From positions 1-59,779 of the forward strand of contig LGRX02033414.1 of the NCBI GenBank assembly GCA_001247695.2: 59,779 bases of DNA, written 5' to 3'. Both the position numbers and the translations under genes were made by a program. Position 1 is the first letter of the stretch; each line of letters begins with the position of its first letter. The notes under the pieces were generated by a model, which saw nothing but the letters and a program-made list of their open reading frames with translations, made no database searches and was not told the origin of the DNA. Below, piece by piece: positions 12,482 through 24,492 of the stretch. Source of the DNA: Cymbomonas tetramitiformis (taxonomy: Eukaryota > Chlorophyta > Pyramimonadophyceae > Pyramimonadales > Pyramimonadaceae).

Positions 12482-14728
12482 ATGATTGTACGGTTATTAT
12501 CGTCCTGGGACACTGACGTCGTGAAGCGTGTCGCGAAGGACACATTGGGAACGAAGGCGTCTTCGTTTTCAGGGAGTGAGCCACATCGTCAACTACTTTG
12601 GGACTCCTTGGAGGCCTCTTTCGTCAACAAGGACACCGCCAGCGAGGATATCTTTGACCTCGTGGACGTCACCAAAGAAGTGCACCCCATTTGCAACGAC
12701 ATTTTGCTTCGTGCTCTGGTGTCTTTGACGACTCCCCACTCTCCAGCTCGAAGGTGGGTTGACGCTTCGGCCCGAATTTCTCCTCGTGACGGTAAGCGAG
12801 CTCTGTTAGAGATCACGAAGCGGCTCCTGCCGCCTGGACATCGACCGCTCCGCCACCACGAGGAGCTCTTGAGCATTTCTTTTGGTTCGTCTGACGACCC
12901 TGAGCCCTTGGTCGCGCAATTTGACGAATGCCTGAAGGCTATCGCGGCTAGCGGAGCGGGTCCCCTGGACGACGAAGCCGCCAAGAGGCAGCTGCTAGCG
13001 GCACTGGACGCCGTGTTCTACAAGGAGGTGATTACCCCACTTCGCCTGGACACTGAGCTAGCGAAGGTGGGCATCGAGGAGATCTACACCCACGTTCTGG
13101 AGGTGTGGTGGTGTGCGTACCCAAATGGCCCCAATATGCCTGCCCCGACGCACACGCCTCTCGGGTTGGCCTACGCAGGTGGGGAGCCGAGTGACGTCTC
13201 GGGCTTCCTCGAGGAATTCGCTCGCATCATTGGTGAGGCCTCTGCCCTACTTGCCTCACTCCGTCATGACGAGCGCGAGAGTACGCGAGACACGCCGCCG
13301 CCACGGATTGATTCCCACCGTTCGCATGGAGGCGGTGGTGTGAGATTTCCACCGTCCAAGTGGCGTGATGAACGAAACCGTCGTACGGACGGTAAGTTTC
13401 ACGGACGTAATCGTCACGTGGGATGGAAGCACCGCTTCGGAGCATCCCCACTCCCGAAAGGCGGGAATTGGCCTCAAGGTATAAGGACGCAGGGTGCTAG
13501 GAGCATCTCATTTCACTCCGCATCCTCGGCCTTCGTACAGGAGTGCCCACTCTGCCCTGGGCACTTTCACGACACTGCACGTTGCCCTGAGGTGTGTGGT
13601 TCGTGCGATGTTGACCTACGTGATGCCGCCGTGGACTTGGACGAGGTGGTTTCGGCCTTTCAAACCGCCTTCGACAACGAGAACGACGAGGACTTCGCTG
13701 ACTTGTGCCGCGAGCACGACCAGCCACTGGTGCGTACCGATCCTGAACCCTTCACCTACCCGGTGCGGCACGACGTGGGCTTACGTGCCCACTATGCGGG
13801 CTTGGGTCATGGTGCTTCGGGCGACGGCATGGAGGGTGTGCTCTCGGGTGCACGGGGCGTCCTTGAGTCACTGCGGTCTGCGGCTACGGCTGCACAGGTC
13901 GGTGGTGCTACCGCCACTGGTAAGCAACCACCGCTGCACATCGGTACTTTGTCTGTACCGCAGGTGGTGTGCGATGCGCCACCACCTGCCAATCACGAGA
14001 TCGACACTGGGCTATACCCTATTTCGGCATCGGACCCCGCTTCTTTCGGGTCTCCTTTCGAGGAGCCGCTCCATGTCAATTTTATGGACCGGGTAATGCC
14101 TTCGTGCCCTAACACCTCTCTTAAATTGTGCTCGATTGACTCGGTTCACGAGCCGATTCACCCGGGAGAGCTTTCCGTGATCGACGATGGCGACGACTCC
14201 GACGGCTTTTCTTATTCCGGAGACGAGATTCCCTCGGCCCCACCGGCTGCACGGTCACGTGTCGGTGTGGCAACATTGCCGAGGGTCTTCTCATTTGCAT
14301 CTCTAGCCCTGCCCGCACTCATGTGTCTTGCATGTGTGTCAGCGGTTCAGGGTTCGGTAGTGCTCGATCGAGCCCCTGAATTCACCGCAGCGGTACATCC
14401 CATTGGGGTGACTGCCAACAGTCTGTCTGCCTTGCCGTACTGTTTTACTTTCGGCATTCCTTTTCCTTCTATGGTTTCGGCAGGTTTGAATTCTGGTTTT
14501 CAATTTTCGGAATTCCTAATTTTGCTCTACGAATCTTTTCCTGCCTCTGGCTTCTGGTCTTGGCTTCTGGGTTATGGTTCAGGCTTCTGGTTCTGGACTC
14601 TGGCTTCTGGACTCTGGTTCTGGATTATGACTTCTGGGCTCTGGTTCTGGTTGAACATCTTTGACACTGACAACTTCTTCAACTCGGGTGAACTCTGCAA
14701 CTTTGTAGACCACTTTGAAAGTGGCTGA
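12482..14728 (+). CDS. Gag-like protein of element 1, with zinc knuckle and membrane segment
   Basis: A 748-codon frame. The N-terminal half is charged and helical, as expected of a capsid region, with no detectable enzyme motif. A classical retroviral zinc knuckle CX2CX4HX4C lies at about residues 354-367 (CPLCPGHFHDTARC). A long acidic linker follows, then one hydrophobic segment at about 600-622. The tail is rich in Trp, Phe and Gly, built from short tandem repeats of a GLWFW type. The true start may be upstream: a second frame opens with ATG at 12324 and runs to a stop at 12479-12481, so a one-base shift near 12478 probably cuts off the N-terminus. The product likely packages element RNA. 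The gene has higher GC than the surrounding arms. Confidence 0.75.
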   Translation: MIVRLLSSWDTDVVKRVAKDTLGTKASSFSGSEPHRQLLWDSLEASFVNKDTASEDIFDLVDVTKEVHPICNDILLRALVSLTTPHSPARRWVDASARISPRDGKRALLEITKRLLPPGHRPLRHHEELLSISFGSSDDPEPLVAQFDECLKAIAASGAGPLDDEAAKRQLLAALDAVFYKEVITPLRLDTELAKVGIEEIYTHVLEVWWCAYPNGPNMPAPTHTPLGLAYAGGEPSDVSGFLEEFARIIGEASALLASLRHDERESTRDTPPPRIDSHRSHGGGGVRFPPSKWRDERNRRTDGKFHGRNRHVGWKHRFGASPLPKGGNWPQGIRTQGARSISFHSASSAFVQECPLCPGHFHDTARCPEVCGSCDVDLRDAAVDLDEVVSAFQTAFDNENDEDFADLCREHDQPLVRTDPEPFTYPVRHDVGLRAHYAGLGHGASGDGMEGVLSGARGVLESLRSAATAAQVGGATATGKQPPLHIGTLSVPQVVCDAPPPANHEIDTGLYPISASDPASFGSPFEEPLHVNFMDRVMPSCPNTSLKLCSIDSVHEPIHPGELSVIDDGDDSDGFSYSGDEIPSAPPAARSRVGVATLPRVFSFASLALPALMCLACVSAVQGSVVLDRAPEFTAAVHPIGVTANSLSALPYCFTFGIPFPSMVSAGLNSGFQFSEFLILLYESFPASGFWSWLLGYGSGFWFWTLASGLWFWIMTSGLWFWLNIFDTDNFFNSGELCNFVDHFESG

Positions 14729-14932
14729 GTATCCGCGAGATTGGGCTGTAGGATCTTAGCTTGAAAGCAGTATCCTAGCAGCAGTTTTAGGAAGGGACCG
14801 CCCTGGCTAAAGCACAGGCCTCCCTCTAGCAGTTTCCAGCTCCTAGCTGTTTGTTGTTTCGGAACAATTTGCTTTGTCTGTGCTCCGCTCTCTGCCACCT
14901 GTAACAGCACTATGTACAGTCACAGGGTGGTG

Positions 14933-15126
14933 TGCTGGATTAAGTGACCCGTAGGTCATAACTTACTCTGACTCCCGATAGCTGTACCAGTACTCGTACA
15001 GTACTAGGTGACAGATACCTAGGTCACAGACCGCCTTATATTCGTTTAACTCTTATAATCAGTTTACACTTGTATGAAAAGTATTCAGTGACCACCCCGA
15101 TATAATACGGTATATTATATCTCACA
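14933..15126 (+). repeat. 3' LTR of element 1
   Basis: Direct copy of 11761-11954 with a few substitutions and small indels, so the insertion is moderately old. Followed by target-site copy GGAAG. Confidence 0.9.
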
Positions 15127-18100
15127 GGAAGTACATTTACTTCCATGGGTTTCAAATCAGTAAAACCCACAAATATGATCAACCTCAGATGTTGACATAC
15201 AGAATTATTCACTTTTATGCCATGAAATTTGTCATGTGCAAAGGTAAAGTGAAATGCAGTGCTTCTGTACTTTGCAGTCCACACACATAGAGAGAGATAT
15301 GTTATTATGGAAACAATAATCAAGCCGAAAAACGGCCAAAATGGGTAAAATCCGTTTGCGATGGATTTGAAAATTGAAAATCGGACCCTATTTTATTTGA
15401 TATTATGATTTTATACCTATTAAGGTATCAGGAAATCATAATGACCATAGTCATATCTCGTGTAACACCCTATATAGCAGGTGTGGAATATGTAGGGGTG
15501 TACATATTGGCTGTAACGAAATGCGTCAAAATGTTTTACGCATGATTTAAAAATGAAAATTTCGGATTGATTTTTTTTTGCTAATATGAATATTTAGCTA
15601 TCAATAAACAATCCCTGATTTATGCAGCACTTGTAACACCCTAAAAATTGAATGTGTGTGTCAGGGGTGTAACGTACCTCCTAAAAACCACGTAACATTC
15701 AGTGTGGTATTAAATGCATTTTTGCTTTATTAAAATGTTTGCAAAATATTTATACTGCTTTATTTTTACTTATTTTAAAGTTACTGATACCAAGTAACAC
15801 CCTAAACACACTATTGGGAATATGGGCCACTGTAACGTAACATGCCCTAAAATGCCACTAAATATTCGATAAACTTCGTGTTTGGCATAAATATATCATG
15901 CTGTAATCAACACAAACATGATAATATTTCGGGCAACAACCCAAGAACTGTTGGGCAACATCCCTAAAACTGTATAAGCTGCTTCCTACAAGGATTGCAA
16001 GCTATAAGCTATAAGCTGTAAGCTATACGCTATGAAATATATAAGCAACTGACTGCCTATGTGTTCACACTTCCTCAAAGGGGGAAGAAGGTGGATAGGA
16101 TTACACACATATCCATTTCATATTCCGATCTGGTGATTTCTGATGGATTGCTTTTGATAAAATCACTGCATCCACAAGTAACGTTGAAATCTGTACAACG
16201 TTAAATCCACCATCACTAACAAAGTGTAAACTCGTATGGGAAACTATATTCCAATGACTATAAGTTGACTTTTGCTCAGCATTTACATTCTCGAGTAAGT
16301 TTGGAATGCTGAACTATATACATAACATATAACCTGATACCATGCTTAATTGCATATCCTGGATCAGAAGATGATAGTTATATAATGTATATATATATCC
16401 CACCTGATACACTTTGGCATTATAGCCGTACATAAGAGTGGGAAGGACAAGTGCATCGCTGTAAGACTGGTTGATATAGTCCCAGTGCTGAAGGCAGAAT
16501 TTGGCACCCGAATAACAGCTGATAACTGTTGGTGACCACCATGCAAGACCTTCTAAGCGTAACTCCTTTGTCCTAAGATGCAAGTGAATTGTTCATAATA
16601 TGTAGACATCGCATAAAAGCATTCTGATAAAAACCCTTTATATCCATGTGAGTTGTCATTACTACAAATGACATGGGTTTCGGATCGTCGAAATGAGTAT
16701 AACTCCGATGAATTCATTAGTACAGAATAAGCTGTTGAGATTGTTCCTCCGGCTGGATTGCAATCATTTACAATCCCTGTACATTCCGGTGACAAAATAT
16801 TGCACTGGACTGATCACCACCTTTGGTATAATCTGTGATATATAAGTCACCAGAGAAAGCATTGCAATCAGCACAATGCTGTCTAGACTCACAAAGATGA
16901 GTAACAGATATTTTCAGATGTAATAAATAGAGGCACAATGTGACCTACGCTAAAATCGCGTATGCTCGGGCACTGTATTGTGACCTGCGCTAAGATCGTG
17001 TATGCATGGACACAACATGACTCGTGCCAATGACGTGGACATATTTTATGCCACGACATCACATCTGAAATCAATAAATCACTCAGAGAGAAGGTGTTGA
17101 CATCAGTATAGCACCATTATACATATAGTCATGAGGATTTTAAAGAAGACACAGTCTCTCCAATATTGACAAACATGGTACACATATTACCATGCTCTCT
17201 GATTATATATTGATATCCCACAGCATACGATGATGGTAATAACAAACCACTTCGCCGCTGGAGGGTAGTGTTGTATATATACAGCACATGCTTGGGCATT
17301 ATATGACCCACGCTGATGACGTGGATTCGGGCTGCATCCCAATAACTGCAATGCACCTTCGGTGCAATGGGCTGCAACCCGAGAACTGATATCCAGCTTC
17401 ATAGAAAGCTTCCACGTCATCACATAGAGGTCGGACCTCTGTTGTATTTGAACGGCGCTTGACAACCGCCTAGCAATACACTTCCTTGAGGGGGGAAGAT
17501 GATAAGCTAGAAATACAACTAAAAGCCAAATAAATAATAAAGACAAATAATAAAACAAATATAAGTTGCATCATTGTTTTTGTTTTGGTAAGCCTGACTA
17601 TATATAGTCAAACCATGCAGAACTCCATGAAGTTGACACATATATGTATCAAACATTTCTAAGGTCATCAGCCATGACATACATATAAGCTTGATTTTGA
17701 AGACCTAGACATTGTATACATCCAGTCTAACATGTATCCAAACAAGAATTGTATATTGACACGGTGCAAGCACTATGGCCTCTGCCACCGATGATCATTG
17801 AAAAGGGCAACCATTCTTGATATTTCATACATATCATCTGATTGTATCATTAAAGGTGTCAAGAGTACTCAATGCAATATGCAGGCTACGGCCTTAGTAC
17901 AACACCTAGAAAGGTCAAAGCCACTGAGCTAACTAATGCAGCATAAATGCTAGCTGCCTTGAAGGCTATACAATAAGCCTATTGCCCTTATGTCTTGATA
18001 TGTATCCGTGTATTGGCATCTCTTTGAGGTAATTATGCCTACTGAATGAGCCATACCAACCATCTTGTCTTCATTGATCATTACATATCTGATCATATCG

Positions 18101-18561
18101 CCATTGAGCAATGCCTATTCTGTGAGATTATATATCACGAGGCATTTCATTAGTGCACATTAAACAATTATAATGCAACAAAGATCACCAGCTCTTCATC
18201 ATACCAAAAGGTTGAGTTGTTATCAAAAGTATTGATTTTTCAGACACCATTTCTCAGAGGTCTATTCATCATGAAAGACAGAGTCTGTGCAATCATGGCT
18301 ATTCCGCCTCCGACATAGCTGACATAGCTATTCAGCTTATGACCCAACCGTTGTTAAGCAGCCTCCACGCTATAATTATGGCTGAAAGATGGCAAGCAAT
18401 CTCTTCGGTCATTCTTGGGCATAGAGCAATCAAGCACAGCCAATCCAGGATGCTTATCCCAAAATTCTCTAAGAATTACTCATATTTTCCATGTGTCATA
18501 TCAAAACATCCAATACCGCCCTATGATGGGAGTCATCTCCTTCAGTGGATGGTAATTTTGC

Positions 18562-18841
18562 ATGGTGACTTTCTTGCTGTTTATTTTCTTCGCATGCTGC
18601 AGGTCTGCTGCCTCCCTGTGTGATTCGTCCTCGATGGAAGAACAAGACATGTTGAAGCCAGTTTTGCTTTTGGATGAAGAAATCTCAGAAGATGAGCTAG
18701 TAGATTCCAGCAAGTTTCGTGGCTGGTACAACGTTCCGGATGTAGCAGTAGCAAAGAGGCGCTTGCAGAATAAGAAAAAAAGCTGAGCGTGATGCCAAAA
18801 GACGTAGGAAACAATGTCCTCAGTGGATGTTGGACAGTCAA
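18562..18841 (+). pseudogene. Gene fragment present only in the right palindrome arm
   Basis: Where the left arm has about 210 bp of unrelated sequence (about 3995-4215), the right arm has about 310 bp with a coding look. It reads an acidic stretch (DEEISEDELVDSS), then FRGWYNVPDVAVAKRRL and a basic tail. An A-run near 18773-18780 shifts the frame; the frame that continues past it gives a Lys/Arg-rich end. The sequence GCATGCTGCAG before it resembles a splice acceptor. It may be the last exon of a captured nuclear protein. Family not recognised. Confidence 0.3.
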
Positions 18842-19013
18842 TGGTAGCTTTAGCTAGAAAAGTACATTAGATTCAGATTCTGAACATACAAGTGGGCTTG
18901 AATGCACTCAAGTTTGTACTGAGTTGCAATTGTCCAAAGTTTTTATTCTGACATCACTACTTATTTGTGGAATAGCATACAATGGTATAAACCATCCACA
19001 TATAGATTGACAC

Positions 19014-22000
19014 CATATTTGTAATTTCATATCATTTTGGCACATAAGACAAGCATGCTTCATTAAGAAATGAAGACTCTTTGAAAGTTCATTCTGGAAT
19101 GTTTAGAAATTTGTTGCCTCATCCATTAGGCCACGAAGTCTTGGAAAACCCGCAATCTGCATACGGTTTCCAAGCGCAGTTCATCCTCATTCTGGAAAGT
19201 GACAGAAATTTTATAGTCATAAAACAAGTCACAATTCTATCGGATTGAAATGGCACATTCATCATTCATACTTCTTTATCATAACAAGTCTCTGAATAGT
19301 GTTTGCCCAAAAATAAAATGGGCACCATTGAGATAAGTGATCATGTGCTGAAGAATATACACATATCACTAGGCAATGCCATGTTCTATTCATAATGAAA
19401 TGACATGTCAGCCATCCATCAACTACGAAAATACAACTCGTAGTAAGTTGTTGTCATTACGGACACTTCTTGATTGACTCTCCATTAGCTTCGATACCAA
19501 AGTTAAATTCGGTACCATCACTGATTTCTTTGTTCATCATGACAATCATTATCCAGAACCATTGTCTAAGTTGAGTACACCATAGTGACCCTGAACTGAC
19601 AAAGTATGTGGGCTGCAACCCAACGACTGCATTTGACATCATCTGGCATTTGCCACATTCAAAAACATCAGGCATATTGCCAATATGACGTAGAGAGAAT
19701 CAATGTTCAGATTGACATTGTTACCTCTAAAGCATTCGATGAGTAATCTCAGTCTGATTCTCTATCAAACTATTTTTCACATAACATAATGATTGAATAA
19801 CATCCTCCATCACCATCTGATTGGTTTGATACATATCTTTTTACGAGGGGGAGGAAGAGTATAGATTCATTCATTTTTCATACAGCTGCCACAAATTGAT
19901 TTACATCATTGTGATTTTGCTTGGAAGATTAAAAATCTTATCAAAAGTTCCAGCATCTGTGTATAGCAGCCATAAAGTTGATGACACGGTACATCATGCC
20001 GATTGAAACATCAAATGAAGTCTTATTTGACTTACTGACACATAAAGTTCATTATGAAGAAATCATAGATACATATTTCTCCGGCTCTATCATATTATAT
20101 GAAGGGCACTGACACTGGAGAACGATGGTTTTTCAAATGTGAATAAGCTATATTGTAAGCTTACGACCATCACTTTGACGTCAACAGCCTGAGATGCTGA
20201 TTGTCGAAATTCAAGAGTTGAAGGATTCGATGAATCAACCTTGGTAATATGTGTTTTGATTGATGAATTGTTGATCCATGGTTTCTCCCCAAATCTAGAG
20301 AAGCTGGCACACAAGTTGTTGCCAATGTCTTAAGGAAAGCATCTGAGCAAAAAGATTGCCAGTTGTGCCATCAGGCATCGAATTCCATAACAGCAAAGCC
20401 GAGTGAGTAAATCCGCCACTCTAGCTATTTGCCCGTCATTCCTTCCAGGTTCATGACAAGAGACAATTCATCAAAGTCATACACCAATGCATAAGTCACA
20501 TGCATGGTTGCACAGTTTGTATCCGAATGCCATTCCATCAAGGTTAAGCATCTTGACAGTAACTCTGGCCAACCAAAAGCCTTCCTGTCTTCGGATATCT
20601 TGAGCATTCTCATTTCCAGCTCCATTATGGACTAGGAAGCATCATGACTGTGCCTCGCCATGACGCTAATCCTCAAAGCCGCACACTTGAGGCGAGCCTT
20701 ATGAGACAGTGACCTTTAGCTTGTGGGGCGTCAACCCCTTATCAAATCCTGAACACTTGTTAACACCTGGATAAATTTATTATGATGCAACTTAAGTGGG
20801 ATTATAAGTTCCACATAATCATATTGTCTACGTATGCTGAAGGCATAACTGCCGCACATGATCACAATAGGTCGCAGCTTCTATAACAGTGTGGCTTCTG
20901 AGTCAAAAGCTGATAGCCAATGACTTTTGCCAATAATTGCCGACCAAATAATAATCAGGCCGTGGAAACATATACCCAAGAGGTTTTCGTCCATCGGTCA
21001 TATATATATATATATCAGGGCTGCATCCCAAGAACTGCGATGCGCCTTCGGTGCAATGGGCTGCAACCCGAGAACTGCAGGGTTATATCCCTAACATTTT
21101 TACCCTGCATCAAATTGATATGACAGGAGCAGGAATTGATCCTTCCTTGCTAAGGTGTAGTGAGCCTTGTATAAATCATACCCTTACACAGATACGCATA
21201 TGCGGGTACCAATATCTGTGAAAAACTGCTAATGCTATCTTTGCCAAGACCGTGGTTTGTCATCGGATTCTGTGGCCAGTCATCCGAAGCTACCGGAGAC
21301 ATCGACTGAGGTAGACGGAGTTGTGATCCTAAGTTGTGCTTGACAAACATAACTAAAGAAATTTCACATTAGTACGTGGCGAATCCATTCTCACTCATCG
21401 CGATAGATGTTCGTCAAAGCGTGCGTACTGGACCATATCAAGAGTGAGCAGACCGGGTAAGGATTATAAGTCCAATCCCGTTAAGCAGGGCCACTCTGTT
21501 TGCAATAAAACAAGCCCCCGGTGAAATAACTCCGGAAACAAACACGGGCTCCCCGTTGCCGCCTATGATCCTCCAAAGTAGCTTAAGGAGGGGAGGAAGG
21601 GTTGGGTGCACTATATCAGGCCGAGAATCGTTCGATTATAAATCGTTAAATCGTGGGATCATCGTTCGCAAAGCGACGACGGCTAGCGCAAATAATCCGT
21701 AACGTACACTTCGGATACTTTGAATCGTCACTCTGACGCACGCTACGTGTGGATCAATCAGTAATCCAGCGTCAATCTGTATCACGAAACGCAATTCATT
21801 GAACCTTGAAACGTCACTCTGAAATACGATACGAACTTCAAAGGGGGCTACATCCTAAGAACTGTACGGTGAGGGACTAAAGTGGACTCAGTTCCCCCCA
21901 ATAACCTAAAAATACCATGAGGGACGCCTCAAATCGGTGTAAGAAGACTGGTACCAGCAAGAAGCAACAACAACAAAGACATCATAGACATATACAAAGG

Positions 22001-22030
22001 TATGCCCGTTGTGAGGTCACAACTCTTTTA
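19014..22030. other. AT-rich region without recognisable genes
   Basis: About 3 kb with only short open frames in both strands (for example 19457-19675, 20090-20314 and 20425-20625, all minus); none resembles a family I know. It contains one copy of the GGGCTGCAACCCGAGAACTG hairpin word (near 21058), also found in the palindrome arms, and a purine run GAGGGGGAGGAAGAG near 19846. From about 21400 the sequence becomes more mixed and probably belongs to the interior of the retroelement whose LTR starts at 22043. Confidence 0.5.
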
Positions 22031-22042
22031 AGAGGGGAGACC

Positions 22043-22621
22043 TGTCAGGGTCACGACCGATGACATATGTGTCATACATGTCATACGTGTCATACCTGTC
22101 AGACATGTCATACCATGTCATGTCATGTCAAGTCATGTCATATATAATAATGACAGACAGTCGTCAGTATGGTCGACTATGACTGTACATGTCTTCAGAT
22201 GATAAGTCACATCATCTGTCATTATTCAAGGAAAGACTTGAATGACACCTGTCATCGAGAGTTCGTACGTCGAACTCGAAGATGGTAAAGCAAGATACAT
22301 CTTGAAGTAACAAACAAGAACCATCTTTGCTTTAAGCATGTGCGGAACAAGCATGCGCAGTATTATGGAGCGAACGTATTATTCGTTCTGACGATACTGA
22401 TCGTTCAACCAACGTCTCGGGTTCACAACCGAATGGCGGTACCATCTATGCGATGGGAGACGAATGGTATAGATGAGGAAGCGTTGTGCTTCAGCAGTAT
22501 CTTCACACAGAAGTCTGCACTCATCCCCCGCTATTATCTTACGCTTGTGTTACTGTTCTATAACGCAGCGTTTACTTGTATTTTATATGATATACTGAGG
22601 GCTCGCTTATCTAGCCCTAAG
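22043..22621 (+). repeat. 3' LTR of an unidentified retroelement
   Basis: Begins TGTCAGGGTCACGACC directly after a purine tract AAGAGGGGAGACC (22030-22042), the signature of a polypurine tract at a 3' LTR. It is homologous to the solo LTR at 9743-10344 (minus). It ends near AGCCCTAAGA. Its first 140 bp are an array of TGTCAT/TGTCATAC words. The internal region must lie to the left, but no gag or pol could be recognised there, so the rest is lost or too decayed. Confidence 0.6.
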
Positions 22622-22964
22622 ATCCTTATGCGTTCCTAAATCAACCGCTCACTTCGGTACAAGAGATCGCTACAGGTGAAAGACTCCCCTTCACATATAA
22701 AAACTAAACAAATCTACGATTTGAATATTGGAAATGAAGATGAAAAAGAATATTCGGCATATGTTGAATGTGTAAACATCATATCTTAGAAATGGTGGAC
22801 GAATAACTGGGTCATCATAAGATACGAAAAGAAGTAAAAATGACTTAGTGGTGTTTACATCAGTAGATCGACAATATGATATACATAAATATACAAGAAA
22901 TATGTTTATGTAAACCGTAGACCGTAGACTGTAGACTCACATATATCTTACATATATCAAACAT

Positions 22965-23242
22965 CGGGGCTCCTAATCGGTTTCAAACTTGCATATCGAT
23001 CGATTTCCGCGATATTCAACATTTTCAATCGATAATCGATGATATCGATTCATATCGTCGATTATTGAATTTTATATACAATTCTCCGTATACAATACCT
23101 AAGACCGCCAATACTAAACTGAATCGATACCGATTTATCGATGAAATGTGCACAAAAATGATATCGCGATCGATACCGATTTCCCGTTTTCCCCCGATAT
23201 ATCGATATATCGGAATATCGATTAAACCGATTAGGAGCCTTG
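22965..23242. mobile_element. hAT-type MITE, 278 bp
   Basis: Terminal inverted repeats GGCTCCTAATCGGTTT and its complement bound a foldback interior full of ATCGAT palindromes. An 8-bp direct duplication TCAAACAT lies outside both ends (22957-22964 and 23243-23250). The right end reads CAAGG inward, fitting the hAT end consensus YARNG; the left reads CGGGG, one change away. No transposase, so it is non-autonomous. Confidence 0.85.
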
Positions 23243-23403
23243 TCAAACATATAAAATACAATAAATATCTTTATATAAACCGTAGACCATAGACCATAGA
23301 CATTTACGTTTTGTATTGGAATTGATACGTATACCGTACTTTTAGTATTGAATTTCTTCGGGGGTTTTAGAATTAATGATAAGATGTCGGAAGAGAAAAA
23401 AAA

Positions 23404-23710
23404 GCGGTAAATGTTGTCAAAACACCAATATATGTAAGATATTCTGATTGTGGCAACATTTATAGTTCTGGGTGAAAAGCGGTAAATGTTGTCAAAACAC
23501 CAATATATGTAACATATTCTGATTGTGGCAACATTTATAGTTCTGGGTGAAAAGCGGTAGTTGTTGACAAAACACCAATATATCTAATATATTCTGATTC
23601 TGGCAACATTTATAGTTCTGGTGATCGATCGGGGGAAAAGCGGTAATTGTTGTCAAAACACAAATATATATAATATAAATCTATTCTGGCAACAATTACC
23701 GTTCTGCTGA
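23404..23710 (+). repeat. 75-bp tandem repeat, four copies
   Basis: Units begin GCGGTAAATGTTGTCAAAAC at 23404, 23479, 23554 and, more diverged, 23640. Each unit contains an internal inverted pair: GTTGTC near the start and GGCAACA near the end. Confidence 0.9.
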
Positions 23711-23772
23711 TCCAAACTGGCGATCGTGGTGTCGACTTATGCAGATCTGCCATAGATAACCGTAGGTGCTCA

Positions 23773-23885
23773 CTACATGGGAAGCGTTCCGAAATACTGG
23801 TAAATCCTGGCAAAATACAGAAGGTACTTAAGGAATACAGTTGTATTTAATAAGGATGGTCCCCCTCTACACGCTTCCCATGTAG
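23773..23885. mobile_element. Short foldback/MITE, 113 bp
   Basis: Perfect 15-bp inverted ends, CTACATGGGAAGCGT at 23773 and ACGCTTCCCATGTAG ending at 23885. No convincing target-site duplication. Confidence 0.6.
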
Positions 23886-23906
23886 TCTGTGGCAATTACA
23901 GTAATG

Positions 23907-24160
23907 TACCGGAATATCCAAGTACACTAGATATCAGAAAGTCCCGTACTCGTGTGGATAAACTGTCCAAGATAAATAAACCCTAAGCTAGATATACCCG
24001 GAACGGTCTCGGACGGTCTCGGAGTCTAGCCTACCTGTGACACGGCGTGTGTCACAGTACGAACCTACAGATCAGTCAGCAGTCCAGTGTTGGTCCTAGG
24101 GATCTGTCATAGGGGCCTGACCGGGACTCCCAGTCAGGGCTGCCTATACAGATTTCAGCA
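23907..24160 (-). repeat. 3' LTR of element 2
   Basis: Nearly identical to 27230-27483 and to the element 3 LTR at 39335-39591. Contains TGTGACACGGCGTGTGTCACA, a strong short palindrome. Confidence 0.93.
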
Positions 24161-24492
24161 CACCACCCCAGCACTGTGGGTGGTGACTGACTAGTAGAGT
24201 CAGAAAATGTAAAGCTGTAAGTGTTAGGTCAGGAGCCAGGGTGACAAGGCCTAACTGCTAATCTAACTGCGCCATTCTGATACACAAATTAGAACCCTCT
24301 AGCCAGCACAAGAGCATAAACTCACAGGCAATTAAGGTCCTGCTAAACTACTGAAAGGCTCTGTGTCAGCAAGTCAAATTGAAGATTTCAAAAGGTGTCA
24401 AAGCAAAACCATAAACCATATTGAAGAAGTCTTTGAGGTCACAGGAGTTCTGCACACCACCATGTTGGTGTGCCTCCAGAGTGAGCAAGAAG

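Larger units (their letters stand above)
11761..15126 (+). mobile_element. Element 1: Gag-only LTR retrotransposon
   Basis: Two 194-bp direct repeats (11761-11954 and 14933-15126), both starting TGCTGGAT and ending CTCACA, bound a 3-kb interior with a single long ORF. A perfect 5-bp duplication GGAAG lies immediately outside both ends (11756-11760 and 15127-15131). The element interrupts the right arm of the giant inverted repeat, whose sequence resumes at once on the far side, so the insertion is younger than the palindrome. A GGGTGGTG tract precedes the 3' LTR and is a candidate polypurine tract. No reverse transcriptase or integrase is present, so it is non-autonomous, resembling what is called TR-GAG in plants. 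Confidence 0.92.
3845..19013. repeat. Giant inverted repeat, about 11.8 kb without the inserted LTR element
   Basis: The outer ends are mirror images: TATGGTGTCAATCTATATG at about 3845 and its complement ending at 19013. The left arm runs from about 3845 to 8765. The right arm runs from about 10555 to 11760 and resumes at 15127-19013 after retroelement 1. Mirrored markers include the pair 5349-5594/17129-17377, the pair 5939-6372/16314-16795 and the pair 7823-8112/11202-11421. The arms differ by many substitutions and small indels. The centre (8766-10554) is not mirrored and holds 21-bp and 33-bp repeats and a solo LTR. No transposase, capsid or other recognisable gene was found in the arms. 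The arms also carry several short hairpins of the type GGGTTGCAGCCC. Confidence 0.85.

Noticed and set aside
3845..19013. Endogenous giant virus or polinton in the AT-rich palindrome
   Set aside because: No capsid, packaging ATPase, polymerase or integrase motif was seen; open frames are short and agree between arms only because the DNA is mirrored.
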